64,000 bases of DNA from Dolomitihabitans soli (GCF_022213955.1 NZ_JAKNTW010000042.1:27977-91976); one strand, 5' to 3'; shown: positions 41,807 through 51,740, counted from the first letter of the stretch. The notes: a model not told the origin generated them from the sequence alone. Numbers and translations: made by a program.

Positions 41807-42544
41807 ATGACATTCAGGCGCATCGTCATCAAGCTCAGCGGTCGTGCGATCGCGGGCCAGGATGAGTACGGGTTCAGTGCCGAGGCGCTGCACCACCTGG
41901 CCACTGAAGTGATCGCTGTGCGTGATCTGGGCATCGAGGTCGCGATCGTCGTCGGCGGTGGGAACGTCTTCCGCGGGACCCGCTCGGAGTCCTGGGGCAT
42001 CGACCGGGTGGAAGCCGACAACATCGGCATGATGGGGACGGTCATCAACAGCCTCCTGCTTCGCGGCAAGCTCAACGCGCTGGGACAGGACGACGTCCGG
42101 GTCATGACGGCCGTGCCCATCGACGCGGTGGCCGAGCCCTACATCAGGTTGCGGGCCGTGCACCACCTGGAGAAGGGTGCGCTGATCGTGTTGGCCAGCG
42201 GCAACGGCCAGCCGTTTCTCACCACCGATTATCCGAGCGTCCAACGCGCCATCGAGATCGGCGCCGATGCGCTCCTGGTCGCCAAGCACGGTGTCGACGG
42301 CGTATACGACAGCGATCCCCGCGCCAACCCGGAAGCACGCCGGTTCCGCCAGCTGACCTATCAAGACGTGCTGGACAGCGATCTTCGGGTGATGGACCAG
42401 GCGGCGTTCATCCTCGCCAGGGATCACAGTATGCCGATCCATGTCTTCGACATCGAGAAGAAGGGCATCATGGCGGCAATCTGCGCCGGTGAGCACTATG
42501 GCACGGTGATCGACAAGGGTGTGGAGAAGGCCACCTACGCTTGA
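41807..42544 (+). CDS. UMP kinase (PyrH-like), apparently an orphan paralogue
   Basis: A 245-residue amino-acid-kinase-fold enzyme with UMP kinase signatures: RIVIKLSGRAIAG, VVGGGNVFRGTRSESWGIDR, ADNIGMMGTVINSLLL, FLTTDYPSVQRAIEIGADAL and AKHGVDGVYDSDPR. It phosphorylates UMP to UDP in the cytoplasm. The housekeeping pyrH normally sits between tsf and frr; here neither is present, so this is likely a second copy. GGGAGAG precedes the ATG. Confidence 0.88.
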   Translation: MTFRRIVIKLSGRAIAGQDEYGFSAEALHHLATEVIAVRDLGIEVAIVVGGGNVFRGTRSESWGIDRVEADNIGMMGTVINSLLLRGKLNALGQDDVRVMTAVPIDAVAEPYIRLRAVHHLEKGALIVLASGNGQPFLTTDYPSVQRAIEIGADALLVAKHGVDGVYDSDPRANPEARRFRQLTYQDVLDSDLRVMDQAAFILARDHSMPIHVFDIEKKGIMAAICAGEHYGTVIDKGVEKATYA

Positions 42545-42752
42545 ACCTGATCTTTCCCCACGTTGTTGGATCATCGTGCCCCTGCTGAAGCACGTGGAAG
42601 CGACGCCATGGTGCCCTTCAGCCCCAAGTCGGCGTATTCCGGTCGAGGCGACCGGCGCCCGAACGCCTCGCCGGCCGTACCGGCGTCATGAGAGCCGCGC
42701 TCGCCTCAACCCCTGACCAGGCTCGGCGGCTGATCCCGCGATGGGCATCGCG

Positions 42753-43193
42753 CTATTCGCCGTGTTTCTTCGCGTAGAGGGTGATGAGCTCGTCGGGGTC
42801 GACGTTCTTGGCGGGGGCGGGTTCCTGGCGGGTGACGACCCAGTTGCGGTCGGAGACCTGGAGGCGGTTCTGCCCGGTGGCGTCCTTGTCGTTGAGGATG
42901 TAGAAGCCGGCGGCCTGAAGCGTGTCCTGCGCCTCCTGCAGGTTCATCCCGACGACGTTGGGCAGCGTGGCCGTCGCGGCCCCCTCCGGTTCGGCCGGTT
43001 CGGCCGGTTCGGCCGGTTCGGCGGGCTGTGTCTGCGTCACTGTGACGGTGGGGGCCGGCGGCGTGACCGTGACCGTCGCCGGGGCGGCTGCGGGAGGGTC
43101 CCCGGCGCAGCCGAGTAACGCCAGCGGGAGAGCGGCGGTGAGCAGGAGCAGAGCGGTGCGCGCGAGCGGGCTGGGCGAGAGCGGCTGCTTCAT
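42753..43193 (-). CDS. Lipoprotein with a single PASTA domain
   Basis: A 146-residue lipoprotein: signal peptide with lipobox LALLGCAG (Cys about 27), a Thr/Pro/Glu linker with (PAE)n repeats, then one PASTA domain (LPNVVGMNLQEAQDTLQAAG, VTRQEPAPAKNVDP). PASTA domains bind muropeptides in serine/threonine kinases and PBPs; a free lipoprotein version probably senses or decorates the wall. The linker is encoded by GGTTCGGCC repeats. Confidence 0.8.
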   Translation of the reverse strand: MKQPLSPSPLARTALLLLTAALPLALLGCAGDPPAAAPATVTVTPPAPTVTVTQTQPAEPAEPAEPAEPEGAATATLPNVVGMNLQEAQDTLQAAGFYILNDKDATGQNRLQVSDRNWVVTRQEPAPAKNVDPDELITLYAKKHGE

Positions 43194-43461
43194 GCCGTAG
43201 ATCATCCTTGTTGCCGACACGCCTGAGCTAGATGGCGGCAGGTGAGGATCGTGTTGACGACGAGCTTCGGAGGCGGCGTCGTCAGGGTGGACCACCGGAG
43301 CGCCGCTTGACGAGGACATCGCCCTTCGCGGGTCGTCGAGAAAGCGGGTCGTCGAGAAAAGGGGTCGACTCACCGTCCGGCGATGCTGATAGAACGAGAT
43401 CCATGGGAATCGACGTGACTTCCGTGTTTCGAAGCGGTCCCATTCGTGAGGGGAACGGGCG

Positions 43462-44475
43462 GTGACGGGAGATCGTGCGGAGTTTCCGGCGAACGGTCAC
43501 CTTGAGATCGCCTGTGACGAGTCCGGCTCGGAGGGGGAGAAGCTCATCGGCGGGAACACCGATGTCTTCGCCCACGCCGGCGTACGGCTCCGCGCCGACT
43601 CGGCGGCGGAGTGCATCCAGGAGACGCGGAACAGAATCCGATCTCCGGCGACGGAGTACAAAGCAAACCATCTGCTTCGCGAGAAACATCGGCCGGTTCT
43701 CACCTGGCTGCTCGGGTCCTCGGGGCCCATTTATGGGAATGCGCACGTGTATCTGGCCGACAAGACGTTCTTCGCCATCGGCAGAGTCGTCGATCTCCTC
43801 GTCGGGCGGGTCGGCAGCGCGGCGGATGGGGATGCGCACCGGGACGGGCAGGCGCAGGCCATGGCCGTCACCCTGTACCGAGAGGGCCAGGCGACGTTCG
43901 GGCGCGAACAGTGGACGGCCTTCCTGGAGTCGTTCAACGACCTGATGCGGGCCAGGGTGTCCGTCGACTCGTTCTTCCAGGTGGTCGACGCCATGAGTCT
44001 TTCCGGTGCGCAGGGACGGGTCGGCGAGATCATGGGACGGCTCGCGCAGGCCAGGCCGTACGCCGACGATTTCCGGGCCCGGCTGCTCGACCGGCCGAAG
44101 ATGGCTCCCGTGCTGGACCCCCTGATCCCGGCCATCGTCCAGGCCGTCGTCCGCTGGGGGGAAGGCGGAAAGCCGGTGTCGATCGTTCACGACGAGCACT
44201 ACACGCTGACGCAGGGGCGGATCGCGCGACTGCAGGCGTCGTTCGTGGCGCCACATCCTCCCGGAGGCCGGCTGACCGGCCTGAGGCTCGTCGACTCGCG
44301 GTCGGACCCCCGGGTCCAGGTCGCCGACTTCCTGGCCGGGGTGGCGCGGAAGATAGCGTCGGACGAGCTCAACGATCGAGGCGACGCGGAACTCGTCGCG
44401 TTGCTCCGACCCTATGTGCATCCCTCCTCGATCTGGGGGGACGCGCGAAGCTGGTCCCTTCTGGGGCCCGCCTGA
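43462..44475 (+). CDS. DUF3800-like protein
   Basis: A 337-residue protein with features of DUF3800: an N-terminal IACDESGSEGE, a central PVSIVHDEHYTLT and a C-terminal RLVDSRSDPRVQVADFLAGV. The conserved acidic residues suggest an RNase H-like nuclease fold, but the activity of the family is unproven. GTG start with GAGGGGAA upstream. It sits alone between unrelated genes. Confidence 0.65.
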   Translation: MTGDRAEFPANGHLEIACDESGSEGEKLIGGNTDVFAHAGVRLRADSAAECIQETRNRIRSPATEYKANHLLREKHRPVLTWLLGSSGPIYGNAHVYLADKTFFAIGRVVDLLVGRVGSAADGDAHRDGQAQAMAVTLYREGQATFGREQWTAFLESFNDLMRARVSVDSFFQVVDAMSLSGAQGRVGEIMGRLAQARPYADDFRARLLDRPKMAPVLDPLIPAIVQAVVRWGEGGKPVSIVHDEHYTLTQGRIARLQASFVAPHPPGGRLTGLRLVDSRSDPRVQVADFLAGVARKIASDELNDRGDAELVALLRPYVHPSSIWGDARSWSLLGPA

Positions 44476-44510
44476 GGTCACGGTGACACGTGGGGGTGCT
44501 GGTAGCGGCC

Positions 44511-46109
44511 TTACCCGAAGTCGCGGCGGCGGAGGGCGAGCAGCCCGCCGCCGAGCAGGATCGCCGTGACGGCGAGCAGGGCCACGACCGGTCCGGCGTC
44601 CAAGGGCGCCGCGGCGAAGGCGTTGGGGATGTAGTGGAGCGGTTCCAGCGGGCTGCCGCCCCACCGCCCGTACAGGGGGCCGGCGACCTGCCCGAGCGCG
44701 GCGGTCAGGATCCAGACGGTCCAGGAGATCGCCACGCTCGCCCGCGGCAGCAGCCCGTAGGCGAGCACGCACACCGCCCCCACGCACCAGACGGCCGGCA
44801 CGGCGCCCAGCGCCCCGGCCAGGAAGCGGGGCATGTCGGTGGCGAGGTCGCCCACGAGCACCGAGTACAGCGTGCCGAACACGAGCCCGGCGACGGCCAT
44901 CAGCGCGGTCGTGCCGAGCCCGGTCACAACCAGGTGCCCGGCCGCCCACCGGAGCCGGGTCACGGGGGTGGCCTGGACGGCCTCCGCGCGGCCTGAGATC
45001 TCCTCCTCGCGCAGCCGCAGTGTCATGAGCACCGGGTAGAGGGCGATGGCGTACGCGAGGATAAGGATCATGTACCAGGAGTAGGCGCCGAGCGTCTCAT
45101 CTGCGGGCACGCCGAGGGTGTTCCTGATGTTGTCGGCCAGGATGCTCGGTCGCGAGAGCAGATCCCGGCCCAGCGGGCTCAACCCGGCGGCCGCCGCCGT
45201 GAAGAACGCGACCCCGGCCGTCCATTTCACCAGCAGGCCGCGGTGCAGCCGCCAGGCCAGGCTGATCGGGCCGCGCAGCTCCGGGGCCCTCGCGCGCCCG
45301 AGGCGCTCGGACAACAGCCCGGCGCCGAGGTCGCGGCGGCCGAGCAGCTGATAGGCGACGGCGAGCAGGACGGCGCCGGCCAGGATCGAGACCCCGAGCA
45401 TCCACCACCGCTCGTCCTGGTAGGCCTGCACCAGATGGCTCCAGCCGATCGGGGACGGATACTTCAGCCAGTACTGCCCGCTCGCATCACCGGCATAGCG
45501 CAGCACGTAGGAGACAGCGAGCGCCGACAGGCCGACCGCGGTGGCCGTACGAGCGTTGCGCGACAGCTGGGCGGCGACGGCGGCGACGCCGGCGAACACC
45601 CAGCCCGCCACCGTGATGGCGGCCCCGTAGGCGAGCGACCCGATCGGTTCGAGCCCGATCCCGATCAGCACGACGGCCGTCACCAGCCCGCCGAACAGGC
45701 TGACCCCCGTCGCCACCAGCATGGCGGCGGTCAGCTGAGCCCGGCGGCCCACCACGGCCGAGCGGACCAGCTCGCTGCGGCCGGCGTCCTCCTCCCCGCG
45801 GGTGTGCCGGACGACGGACATGACGGCCGCGAACGCGCTCGCCACATAGAGGAACCCGCCGCTGCGCCACGTGGCGAGCACCTCCAACCGCGGTTCGACG
45901 AATCCGCCGCCGAGCCCCTGGAGGAACGCGTTGCTGCGGATGAGGCCGATGTAGGTGAGTTTCAGCTCGTAGGTGCCCATGTTCCTGTTGATGTAGGCGA
46001 CCATCGCCAGGGCCAAGGTCACGATCAGCAGGATCCACCAGGGGGCGATGGTCCTTTCCCGGCGCAGCGCCAGGCGGACCAGGTGGCCGGTGCCGGTGAG
46101 AGGGTTCAT
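44511..46109 (-). CDS. ABC-2 exporter permease (large, 12 TM)
   Basis: A 532-residue membrane protein with about twelve helices in two halves, typical of the antibiotic-transport permeases that work with DrrA/CcmA-type ATPases. It contains [40 protein letters not shown] and [20 protein letters not shown], the paired EExG(R) motifs of this permease family. ATGA overlap with the ATPase gene. Confidence 0.9.
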   Translation of the reverse strand: MNPLTGTGHLVRLALRRERTIAPWWILLIVTLALAMVAYINRNMGTYELKLTYIGLIRSNAFLQGLGGGFVEPRLEVLATWRSGGFLYVASAFAAVMSVVRHTRGEEDAGRSELVRSAVVGRRAQLTAAMLVATGVSLFGGLVTAVVLIGIGLEPIGSLAYGAAITVAGWVFAGVAAVAAQLSRNARTATAVGLSALAVSYVLRYAGDASGQYWLKYPSPIGWSHLVQAYQDERWWMLGVSILAGAVLLAVAYQLLGRRDLGAGLLSERLGRARAPELRGPISLAWRLHRGLLVKWTAGVAFFTAAAAGLSPLGRDLLSRPSILADNIRNTLGVPADETLGAYSWYMILILAYAIALYPVLMTLRLREEEISGRAEAVQATPVTRLRWAAGHLVVTGLGTTALMAVAGLVFGTLYSVLVGDLATDMPRFLAGALGAVPAVWCVGAVCVLAYGLLPRASVAISWTVWILTAALGQVAGPLYGRWGGSPLEPLHYIPNAFAAAPLDAGPVVALLAVTAILLGGGLLALRRRDFG

Positions 46110-47029
46110 CGTGCCGCTCCCGCGTGCCGCCCGTTGCCCGCGCCGGTGCGGTCGTAGTGCCGGAGGAACAGCTCCTCCAGGGTGGGGGGCCGGCTGACGA
46201 GGCCGCGTACGCCGACGTCGGTGAGGTGCCGAAGCACGGCGTCCAGGGCGGCGGTGTCGACGTCGAACCACACCCGGTCGCCCTCGGCGCGCAGGTCGTG
46301 CACGCCGGGCAGGTCGGCCAGCCCGTCCGTCGGCGCCGCCAGGTCGGCCTGGATGGAGGTGCGGCTGAGATGGCGCAGGCCGGCCAGGGTGCCGCTTTCG
46401 ACCGTTCGTCCGTCCTTGATGATGGTCACCCGGTCGCACAGTTCCTCGACCTCGGCCAGGATGTGGCTGGACAGCAGCACGGTCCGGTTCCCGCGGCGCT
46501 GCTCCTCGCGTACCGTCTCGCGGAAGACCTCCTCCATCAGGGGGTCCAGCCCGGTGGTGGGCTCGTCGAGGATGAGCAGTTCGGCGTCGGAGGCCAGCGC
46601 GGCGATCAGGGCGACCTTTTGCCGGTTGCCCTTGGAGTAGGCGCGGCTCTTCTTGCGGGGGTCCAGGTCGAAGCGTTCCAGCAGCTCGGCGCGGCGCCGC
46701 TCGTCGAGCCCGCCGCGCAGCCGTCCGAGCAGGTCGATCACCTCGCCGCCGGACAGATGGGGCCACAGCGTGACATCGCCGGGTACGTAGGCCAGCCTTC
46801 GGTGCAGTTCCGTCGCGTCGGCCCACGGATCGCCGCCGAGCAGCCGGGCGGTGCCCGCGTCGGCGCGAAGCATGCCGAGCAGGATCCGGATCGTGGTGCT
46901 CTTGCCCGCGCCGTTGGGCCCCAGGAAGCCGTGCACCTCTCCGGTGCCCACGACGAGATCGAGGCCGTCCAGCGCGCGGGTGGCGCCGAACGTCTTGACC
47001 AGGCCGGTCACCGATATCGCGTCACTCAT
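46106..47029 (-). CDS. ABC exporter ATP-binding protein
   Basis: A 307-residue ATPase: Walker [11 protein letters not shown], signature in [17 protein letters not shown] (a YSKGNRQKV variant of LSGGQ), Walker [15 protein letters not shown]-loop [10 protein letters not shown]. The degenerate signature is usual in this exporter group. Overlaps the TetR gene end by eight bases. Confidence 0.92.
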   Translation of the reverse strand: MSDAISVTGLVKTFGATRALDGLDLVVGTGEVHGFLGPNGAGKSTTIRILLGMLRADAGTARLLGGDPWADATELHRRLAYVPGDVTLWPHLSGGEVIDLLGRLRGGLDERRRAELLERFDLDPRKKSRAYSKGNRQKVALIAALASDAELLILDEPTTGLDPLMEEVFRETVREEQRRGNRTVLLSSHILAEVEELCDRVTIIKDGRTVESGTLAGLRHLSRTSIQADLAAPTDGLADLPGVHDLRAEGDRVWFDVDTAALDAVLRHLTDVGVRGLVSRPPTLEELFLRHYDRTGAGNGRHAGAAR

Positions 47030-47702
47030 CGGGGTGCTCCTTGGCCGAACGGAGTGTGGCCCCGGTGTCCGCTCGGGTCTTGTCCAGGGCGTCGCGGTAC
47101 GCGGCGGCCTCTTCCGGGCTGAGCCAGGGGTGGGAGTAGAGGTCGAGCAGGGTCAGGGCGAGCAGGTGAGCGCCTTCCTGGCTGGACACGTCGGCACCCA
47201 GCCCTCGGGACACGTGTTCGTGCAGGATTCCCACGGCCAGTGCCATCGCAGTGCCCACCGTCGCCCTGGCCTTGCGGTCGGCGAAGGGGGGATCGGAGCG
47301 GCGCTCGTCGAGCCCTGCGAGCCACTGCTCGCTCATCTGTGCCATCGCGTCGAACACCGGCTCGGCCCGTCCCTCGGTCAGGGCGCGAGCGAGGTATCGC
47401 TGGTAGGGCCCGAGGGCCGCCATGGAGGCCGCGACGTAGTTCATGCCGCTGGCGGGGGTGTCGGCGCCGGCCTGCTCGTTGATCCTGCTGATCAGCTTGA
47501 CCAGGTGGGCGTCGCACGCCTCGCGCAGCTTCTGCTTGGTCCCGAAGTGATGACGCAGCAGCCCCGGGGACACCCCTGCGGTCTCGGCGATGGCCCGGGT
47601 CGTCGCCCCCTCGAAGCCGTGCTCCCCGAAATGCCGCAAGGCCGCGTCTCTGATCCGCGCGCGGGCGGTCAGGTCCTCAGGGTCGGGTCGTGATGTCGTC
47701 AC
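47022..47702 (-). CDS. TetR-family repressor of the ABC exporter operon
   Basis: About 226 residues: helix-turn-helix at the N-terminus ([37 protein letters not shown]). AGGAG sits seven bases before the second of two adjacent GTG codons, so that start is preferred over the ATG at 47726, which lies in an operator-like sequence. First gene of a TetR-ATPase-permease operon, probably autorepressed. Confidence 0.88.
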   Translation of the reverse strand: MTTSRPDPEDLTARARIRDAALRHFGEHGFEGATTRAIAETAGVSPGLLRHHFGTKQKLREACDAHLVKLISRINEQAGADTPASGMNYVAASMAALGPYQRYLARALTEGRAEPVFDAMAQMSEQWLAGLDERRSDPPFADRKARATVGTAMALAVGILHEHVSRGLGADVSSQEGAHLLALTLLDLYSHPWLSPEEAAAYRDALDKTRADTGATLRSAKEHPDE

Positions 47703-47712
47703 CACATGGCTC

Positions 47713-47768
47713 CTATCCAATCGCATAGAGAATTGCTCGATTGGAGAGGATACTATGCGCTTGCATAG
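47713..47768. promoter_or_regulatory. Two TetR operator-like sites
   Basis: CTATCCAATCGCATAG (47713-47728, imperfect) and CTATGCGCTTGCATAG (47753-47768, perfect six-base arms) are 40 bases apart centre to centre, immediately upstream of the TetR start and before the 3' end of the MFS gene. Confidence 0.6.
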
Positions 47769-47802
47769 GCGGGTGCGAGAGTGGCCTTCGGAGAGGCGGG
47801 GG

Positions 47803-49008
47803 TCAGACCGTGAGGGCTTCGCGGTGGGCCGGTACGGCCCGCGCGACCAGCGCGGTGGCCAGCATGCAGACGGCTACGGCGGTCACGAAGACGGCGGGCA
47901 GCCCCGCGAGATCGCCCAGCACGCCGCCCGCGGCCGCGCCGATCGGCATGCCGCCCATGCCGATGAGGCGGTAGGCGGAGTTGACTCGGCCGAGCAGTTG
48001 CTCGGGGATGAGGCGCTGGCGGAGAGAGATGACGATGACGTTGGACGCCGCTCCGGTCGCGCCCATGAGCACGGCGGCGGCATAGGTGGGCCAGGCGAGT
48101 GGCACCAGCACGGGCACGAGCAGCAGCAGGCTGTTGACCAGCCACGTGCCGACCAGCGTGCGTTTCTCGCCGAACAGACCCAGGGCACGCCCGGAGGCCA
48201 GCGAGCCCAGCACCGCCCCCGCGGCGATGGCGGTCATCAGCAGGCCGTAGGCGCCGGGCGTCAGGCCGATGGGCGATTGCTCGCCGACGGCCCACAGGAC
48301 GAAGACGGCCCAGTATGCGGCGTTGGCGGTGTTGAGCATGCCCGCGGAGATCGCGACCGCGCGCAGCACGCGGTGGTCGCGCAGGTAGCGCAGGCCTTCG
48401 CCGATGTCGGCGCGCAGGCTGCGGGTGGAGGCGTTCTCCGGGCGGAAGCGCCCGCGCATGCCCAGCAGCAGTAAGCCTGCCGCCGCGTAGAGCAGGGCGG
48501 GCGCGCCGAAGATGGCCGCGGCCCCGACCCCGACCAGAAACCCGGCCGCCGGGCTGCCCAGGAAATCGTTGCCGACCGTCTGCGCGCCCACGATCCTGCC
48601 GTTGGCGTCGGCCAGTCGCCCCCGGGGCACCACCATGGGCAGCAGCGACTGCGCGGAGGTGTCGGCGAACACCTCGGCCACGCCGGCGACCAGCAACGCG
48701 GCGAGCAGTAACGGCAGCGACAGGTGTCCGAGGGCGGCGAGTACGGCGGTCAGCCCGAGCGCGCCGGTGCGTGTCCAGTTGGCCACCGTCATCACCCACC
48801 TGCGGTCGCGGCGGTCGGCGATCGCGCCGGCGTGCAGCGCGCACAGCAGCCACGGCAGCGTGGCGGCCGCGCCGACCAGCGACACCAGCGTGGGAGAGCG
48901 GGTCAGGCTCACCGCCAGCAGAGGCGCACCCACCTTCAGGACCCCGTCGGCCAGGTTCGACAGCCCGGTGGACGACCACAGGAATCCGAATGTCCTGCCC
49001 AGCGCCAT
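47803..49008 (-). CDS. MFS transporter (EntS-like group, 12 TM)
   Basis: A 401-residue exporter: FLWSSTGLSNLADGVLKVGA, GAIADRRDRRWVMTVANWTR (motif A form), QSLLPMVVPRGRLADANGRI, and a second half with RLIPEQLLGRVNSAYRLIGM, the signature of the MFS_3/EntS-like group. GGAGG lies six bases before the ATG. Divergent from an ArsR-like regulator with a 68-base shared control region. Confidence 0.9.
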   Translation of the reverse strand: MALGRTFGFLWSSTGLSNLADGVLKVGAPLLAVSLTRSPTLVSLVGAAATLPWLLCALHAGAIADRRDRRWVMTVANWTRTGALGLTAVLAALGHLSLPLLLAALLVAGVAEVFADTSAQSLLPMVVPRGRLADANGRIVGAQTVGNDFLGSPAAGFLVGVGAAAIFGAPALLYAAAGLLLLGMRGRFRPENASTRSLRADIGEGLRYLRDHRVLRAVAISAGMLNTANAAYWAVFVLWAVGEQSPIGLTPGAYGLLMTAIAAGAVLGSLASGRALGLFGEKRTLVGTWLVNSLLLLVPVLVPLAWPTYAAAVLMGATGAASNVIVISLRQRLIPEQLLGRVNSAYRLIGMGGMPIGAAAGGVLGDLAGLPAVFVTAVAVCMLATALVARAVPAHREALTV

Positions 49009-49050
49009 GGGGGCCTCCGATAGTGTGTAAGGGAAACTGTGCATAGATTT

Positions 49051-49075
49051 CTTTGCAAAGATAGGTGTGCACACC
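49051..49075. promoter_or_regulatory. Two palindromes in the MFS/ArsR divergent promoter
   Basis: CTTTGCAAAG (49051-49060) and GGTGTGCACACC (49064-49075) are both perfect palindromes and end one base before the ArsR-type gene's ATG. Either could be the regulator's operator; the second would block its own start. Confidence 0.55.
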
Positions 49076-49076
49076 C

Positions 49077-49700
49077 ATGACACGCAAGAGCTTTTCGGCG
49101 CGCACTCTCGACGCCAAGGCGCTGAAGTCGTTCGCGCATCCGTTGCGGCTGCGCCTGTACGAGCTGCTCGACGAGCACGGGCCCTCGACCGCGACCCAAC
49201 TCGCCGCCCGGGTGCACGAGAACACCGGCGCGACCAGCTATCACCTTCGCGAGCTGGCCAGGCACGGGATGATCGAGCCCGTGCCCGAGCTGGGCAGGGG
49301 CAAGGAGAAGTTCTGGCGCATCACGCCGGGCGGCTTCGCCTTCGGCTCGCCGCCCGACTCCGACCCGGAGACGGCCTCGGCGGTCGAGTTCCTGATCGCC
49401 GACGTGATCAGGCAGCGCGGTGCGGAACTGGCGCGCTGGCAGGAGGAGGAGGGCAGCACGCCCGAGGAGTGGGTGCGGGCCAGCGGGCTGACGCGCAGGT
49501 CGCTGCGGCTGACGGCGGAGGAGCTGACGTCACTGTCGCACCAGGTGCACGAGGTGCTGGCGGTCTACCGCGAGCTGTCGGACCGCCGCGAGCGCGAGTC
49601 GGCCGGCGACCCCGATCCTGCGACGGCCAAGGTCGTCATCCACTTCGACACCTTCCCTGTGGGCCGCCGGAACGCGCCGGAAAAGGGGCCGCAGGGCTGA
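49077..49700 (+). CDS. ArsR/HTH_20-family regulator
   Basis: A 207-residue winged-helix protein: ALKSFAHPLRLRLYELLDEH, TATQLAARVHENTGATSYHL, RELARHGMIEPVPELGRGKE. The longer C-terminal half is helical (LTSLSHQVHEVLAVYRELSD). No metal-binding cysteines, so it likely senses an organic ligand and represses the divergent exporter. The ATG immediately follows a palindrome, leaving no Shine-Dalgarno sequence. Confidence 0.87.
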   Translation: MTRKSFSARTLDAKALKSFAHPLRLRLYELLDEHGPSTATQLAARVHENTGATSYHLRELARHGMIEPVPELGRGKEKFWRITPGGFAFGSPPDSDPETASAVEFLIADVIRQRGAELARWQEEEGSTPEEWVRASGLTRRSLRLTAEELTSLSHQVHEVLAVYRELSDRRERESAGDPDPATAKVVIHFDTFPVGRRNAPEKGPQG

Positions 49701-49952
49701 CGCGACGGTGACCGGGATCACCGGCCACAGGTGCCGCCGCTGGAAGAGCCGGGAGGGCGCCGGCGGTCAGACCGGCCCGCCGGGCACCTGGACCACGTGC
49801 ATGGGCGTGGCATGCCCGCGAACCTTCGGCGCTGTCCCTGCGTGGTGATCCTCGCCTGTCAGGCAGGATCCAGTCCGGCCTCCAAGCGTGCAATCGAGTA
49901 GATCTTTTGCTCAATTGGGTCAAATGGAACCCTGTGCAGTTAAAGTCCCTTT

Positions 49953-50732
49953 ATGCGATTCGTCCCATTCGTCATCATTTGTACCGCACTGGCCACAGGT
50001 GCCACCGTTTCCCCCGCGTGGGCCATCACCGACGGCACCGCCGACGGGAACGACCACCCCGAGGTGGGAGCGCTCATCGGCGACAAGCCGCACCCCGACG
50101 GCACCTGGTCCTACTGCACCGGCACCCTCATCTCGCCGACCGTCTTCCTCACCGCCGCCCACTGCGGATCGCGGAAGCAGAAGACCGCCAAGGTCACCTT
50201 CGAAACCCGCTACAAGCCCGGGTCCACCGTCTACACCGGCCGTTACGTGCCCGACAAGAGGTTCAGGCACAGCGGCGAACTCCACGACATGGCCGTCGTC
50301 GTCTTCGACAAGCCCGTGCCGAACATCAAACCGGCCACCCTGCCCGCCGAGGGCATGCTTGACGATCTTGAAGACAAGGGCGAACTGAAGTCGTCGACCT
50401 TCACCCCCGTCGGGTACGGCGCGCTGGGCCGGGCCAAGGGGCAGCGCGGCAAGAGGTTCAAGTACACCGACACCCGCAACCAGGCGTCGATCTCCTTCAG
50501 GGACCTCAACCGCAGGTGGCTCAAGTTGCACCCGGACTCCGACAAAGGCGACGGCAGCTCCTGTTTCGGCGACTCGGGCGGCCCGAACTTCCTGGGCGAC
50601 CGTACCTCGCACGTCCTCGTGGCCACGACGATCACCGGGAACGACAACGCCTGCAAGGCGACCAACATCGACTACCGGCTGGACACCCCCACGGTCCGGC
50701 AGTTCCTCGGCAAGTTCGTCACCCTTCCCTGA
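49953..50732 (+). CDS. Secreted trypsin-like serine protease (S1)
   Basis: A 259-residue protein with signal peptide about 1-24 (FVIICTALATGATVSPAWA), then the catalytic domain starting ITDGTADGNDHPEVG without a pro-region. Triad: His in LTAAHCG, Asp in LHDMAVVVFD and Ser in CFGDSGGPN. Cysteines pair as in chymotrypsin folds. Its stop overlaps the tail of the convergent AraC gene by 14 bases. Confidence 0.9.
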   Translation: MRFVPFVIICTALATGATVSPAWAITDGTADGNDHPEVGALIGDKPHPDGTWSYCTGTLISPTVFLTAAHCGSRKQKTAKVTFETRYKPGSTVYTGRYVPDKRFRHSGELHDMAVVVFDKPVPNIKPATLPAEGMLDDLEDKGELKSSTFTPVGYGALGRAKGQRGKRFKYTDTRNQASISFRDLNRRWLKLHPDSDKGDGSSCFGDSGGPNFLGDRTSHVLVATTITGNDNACKATNIDYRLDTPTVRQFLGKFVTLP

Positions 50733-51675
50733 ACCGGCGGTGTGGCGGCTCCTCGCGCGCGAGCCGGTCCGCCTCGGCAGGGCCCGCCGAGGTGGGACGG
50801 TGCAGGTCACGGTGCAGGTCACGGTCCAGATCGCGGTACTGCGTCGGGGTCTGGCCGAGGGCGTCGCGGAAGGCGCGGTAGAAGCTCGACCGGGTCTGGA
50901 ACCCGCTGGCGTGGGCGACGCGGTCGATTCCCCAGTCGGTGCCCGACAGGATCCGGCGGGCGTGTGCGACCCGGAGCAGCGTGACGTACTGCCAGATCGG
51001 CATGCCGAGGGACTGCTTGAACGCCTGGGCGGCGTACGTCGGGTGCAGGCCGACGGCACGGGCGATCTCCTCCACCGACAGCTTCTCGGTGTAGCGGCGC
51101 GCGATGACGGCCAGCATGCGCTCGGCCGAGCGGGCCTCGGCGACGCCCGTGTCGGTCGCCTTGGGCAGCCCGCGTGACATGCGGGCCAGCCTCGCGTGCA
51201 TCTCCAGCAGGCACACCTCGGTCACGCCGGCCGCCGGATCGCCACCCAGATCGGCGTCCCAGCGGCGCATCAGGAACCGGTCGTGCTCGCCCTCGGCGGC
51301 CGTGCCGTACAGGAATTCTCCGTTCAGCAGGCGGTCCACGGCGGCCTGGAGCGGCGGGCGGCCGATCACCGCGCTCAGCGGGACGGTGACCCAGACGAAG
51401 TCGACGTCCCCGGCCGACAGCAGCCGATGCGGGTAGCCGCCCCAGAAGACGGCGAGCCGTCCGGGGGGCAACTCGACCTCGCCGGCGATCGTCGAGTAGC
51501 GGGCGGAACCCGACAGCGCGAGGTTGAATTCGAGCTCGGGATGGATGTGCGACAAGGGCATGGGCCCGGAGGTCACGTGGCTCGCTCGTAGGCCGACCAC
51601 CTGCGCGAGGGAACGATCTTCGGTCACGCACCTGAGGATATGCGACAGGTCGGCGAACGCGGGCGGATGACTCAT
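50719..51675 (-). CDS. AraC-family regulator (AraC_binding cupin)
   Basis: A 318-residue activator: N-terminal sugar/ligand cupin (SGPMPLSHIHPELEFNLALS, VELPPGRLAVFWGGYPHRLL) and C-terminal double helix-turn-helix (LSVEEIARAVGLHPTYAAQA, VAHASGFQTRSSFYRAFRDA, LGQTPTQYR). The extreme C-terminus contains the repeat DLDRDLHRDLHR, encoded by a 12-base tandem repeat. Divergent from a PhyH dioxygenase, its probable target. Confidence 0.9.
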   Translation of the reverse strand: MSHPPAFADLSHILRCVTEDRSLAQVVGLRASHVTSGPMPLSHIHPELEFNLALSGSARYSTIAGEVELPPGRLAVFWGGYPHRLLSAGDVDFVWVTVPLSAVIGRPPLQAAVDRLLNGEFLYGTAAEGEHDRFLMRRWDADLGGDPAAGVTEVCLLEMHARLARMSRGLPKATDTGVAEARSAERMLAVIARRYTEKLSVEEIARAVGLHPTYAAQAFKQSLGMPIWQYVTLLRVAHARRILSGTDWGIDRVAHASGFQTRSSFYRAFRDALGQTPTQYRDLDRDLHRDLHRPTSAGPAEADRLAREEPPHRRFREG

Positions 51676-51740
51676 CGGCGTCCCGCGCAGCAGAGTTGTG
51701 GCGAGCGAATCCCACCCCCATCCCCTGGAGGCTTCCTCCC

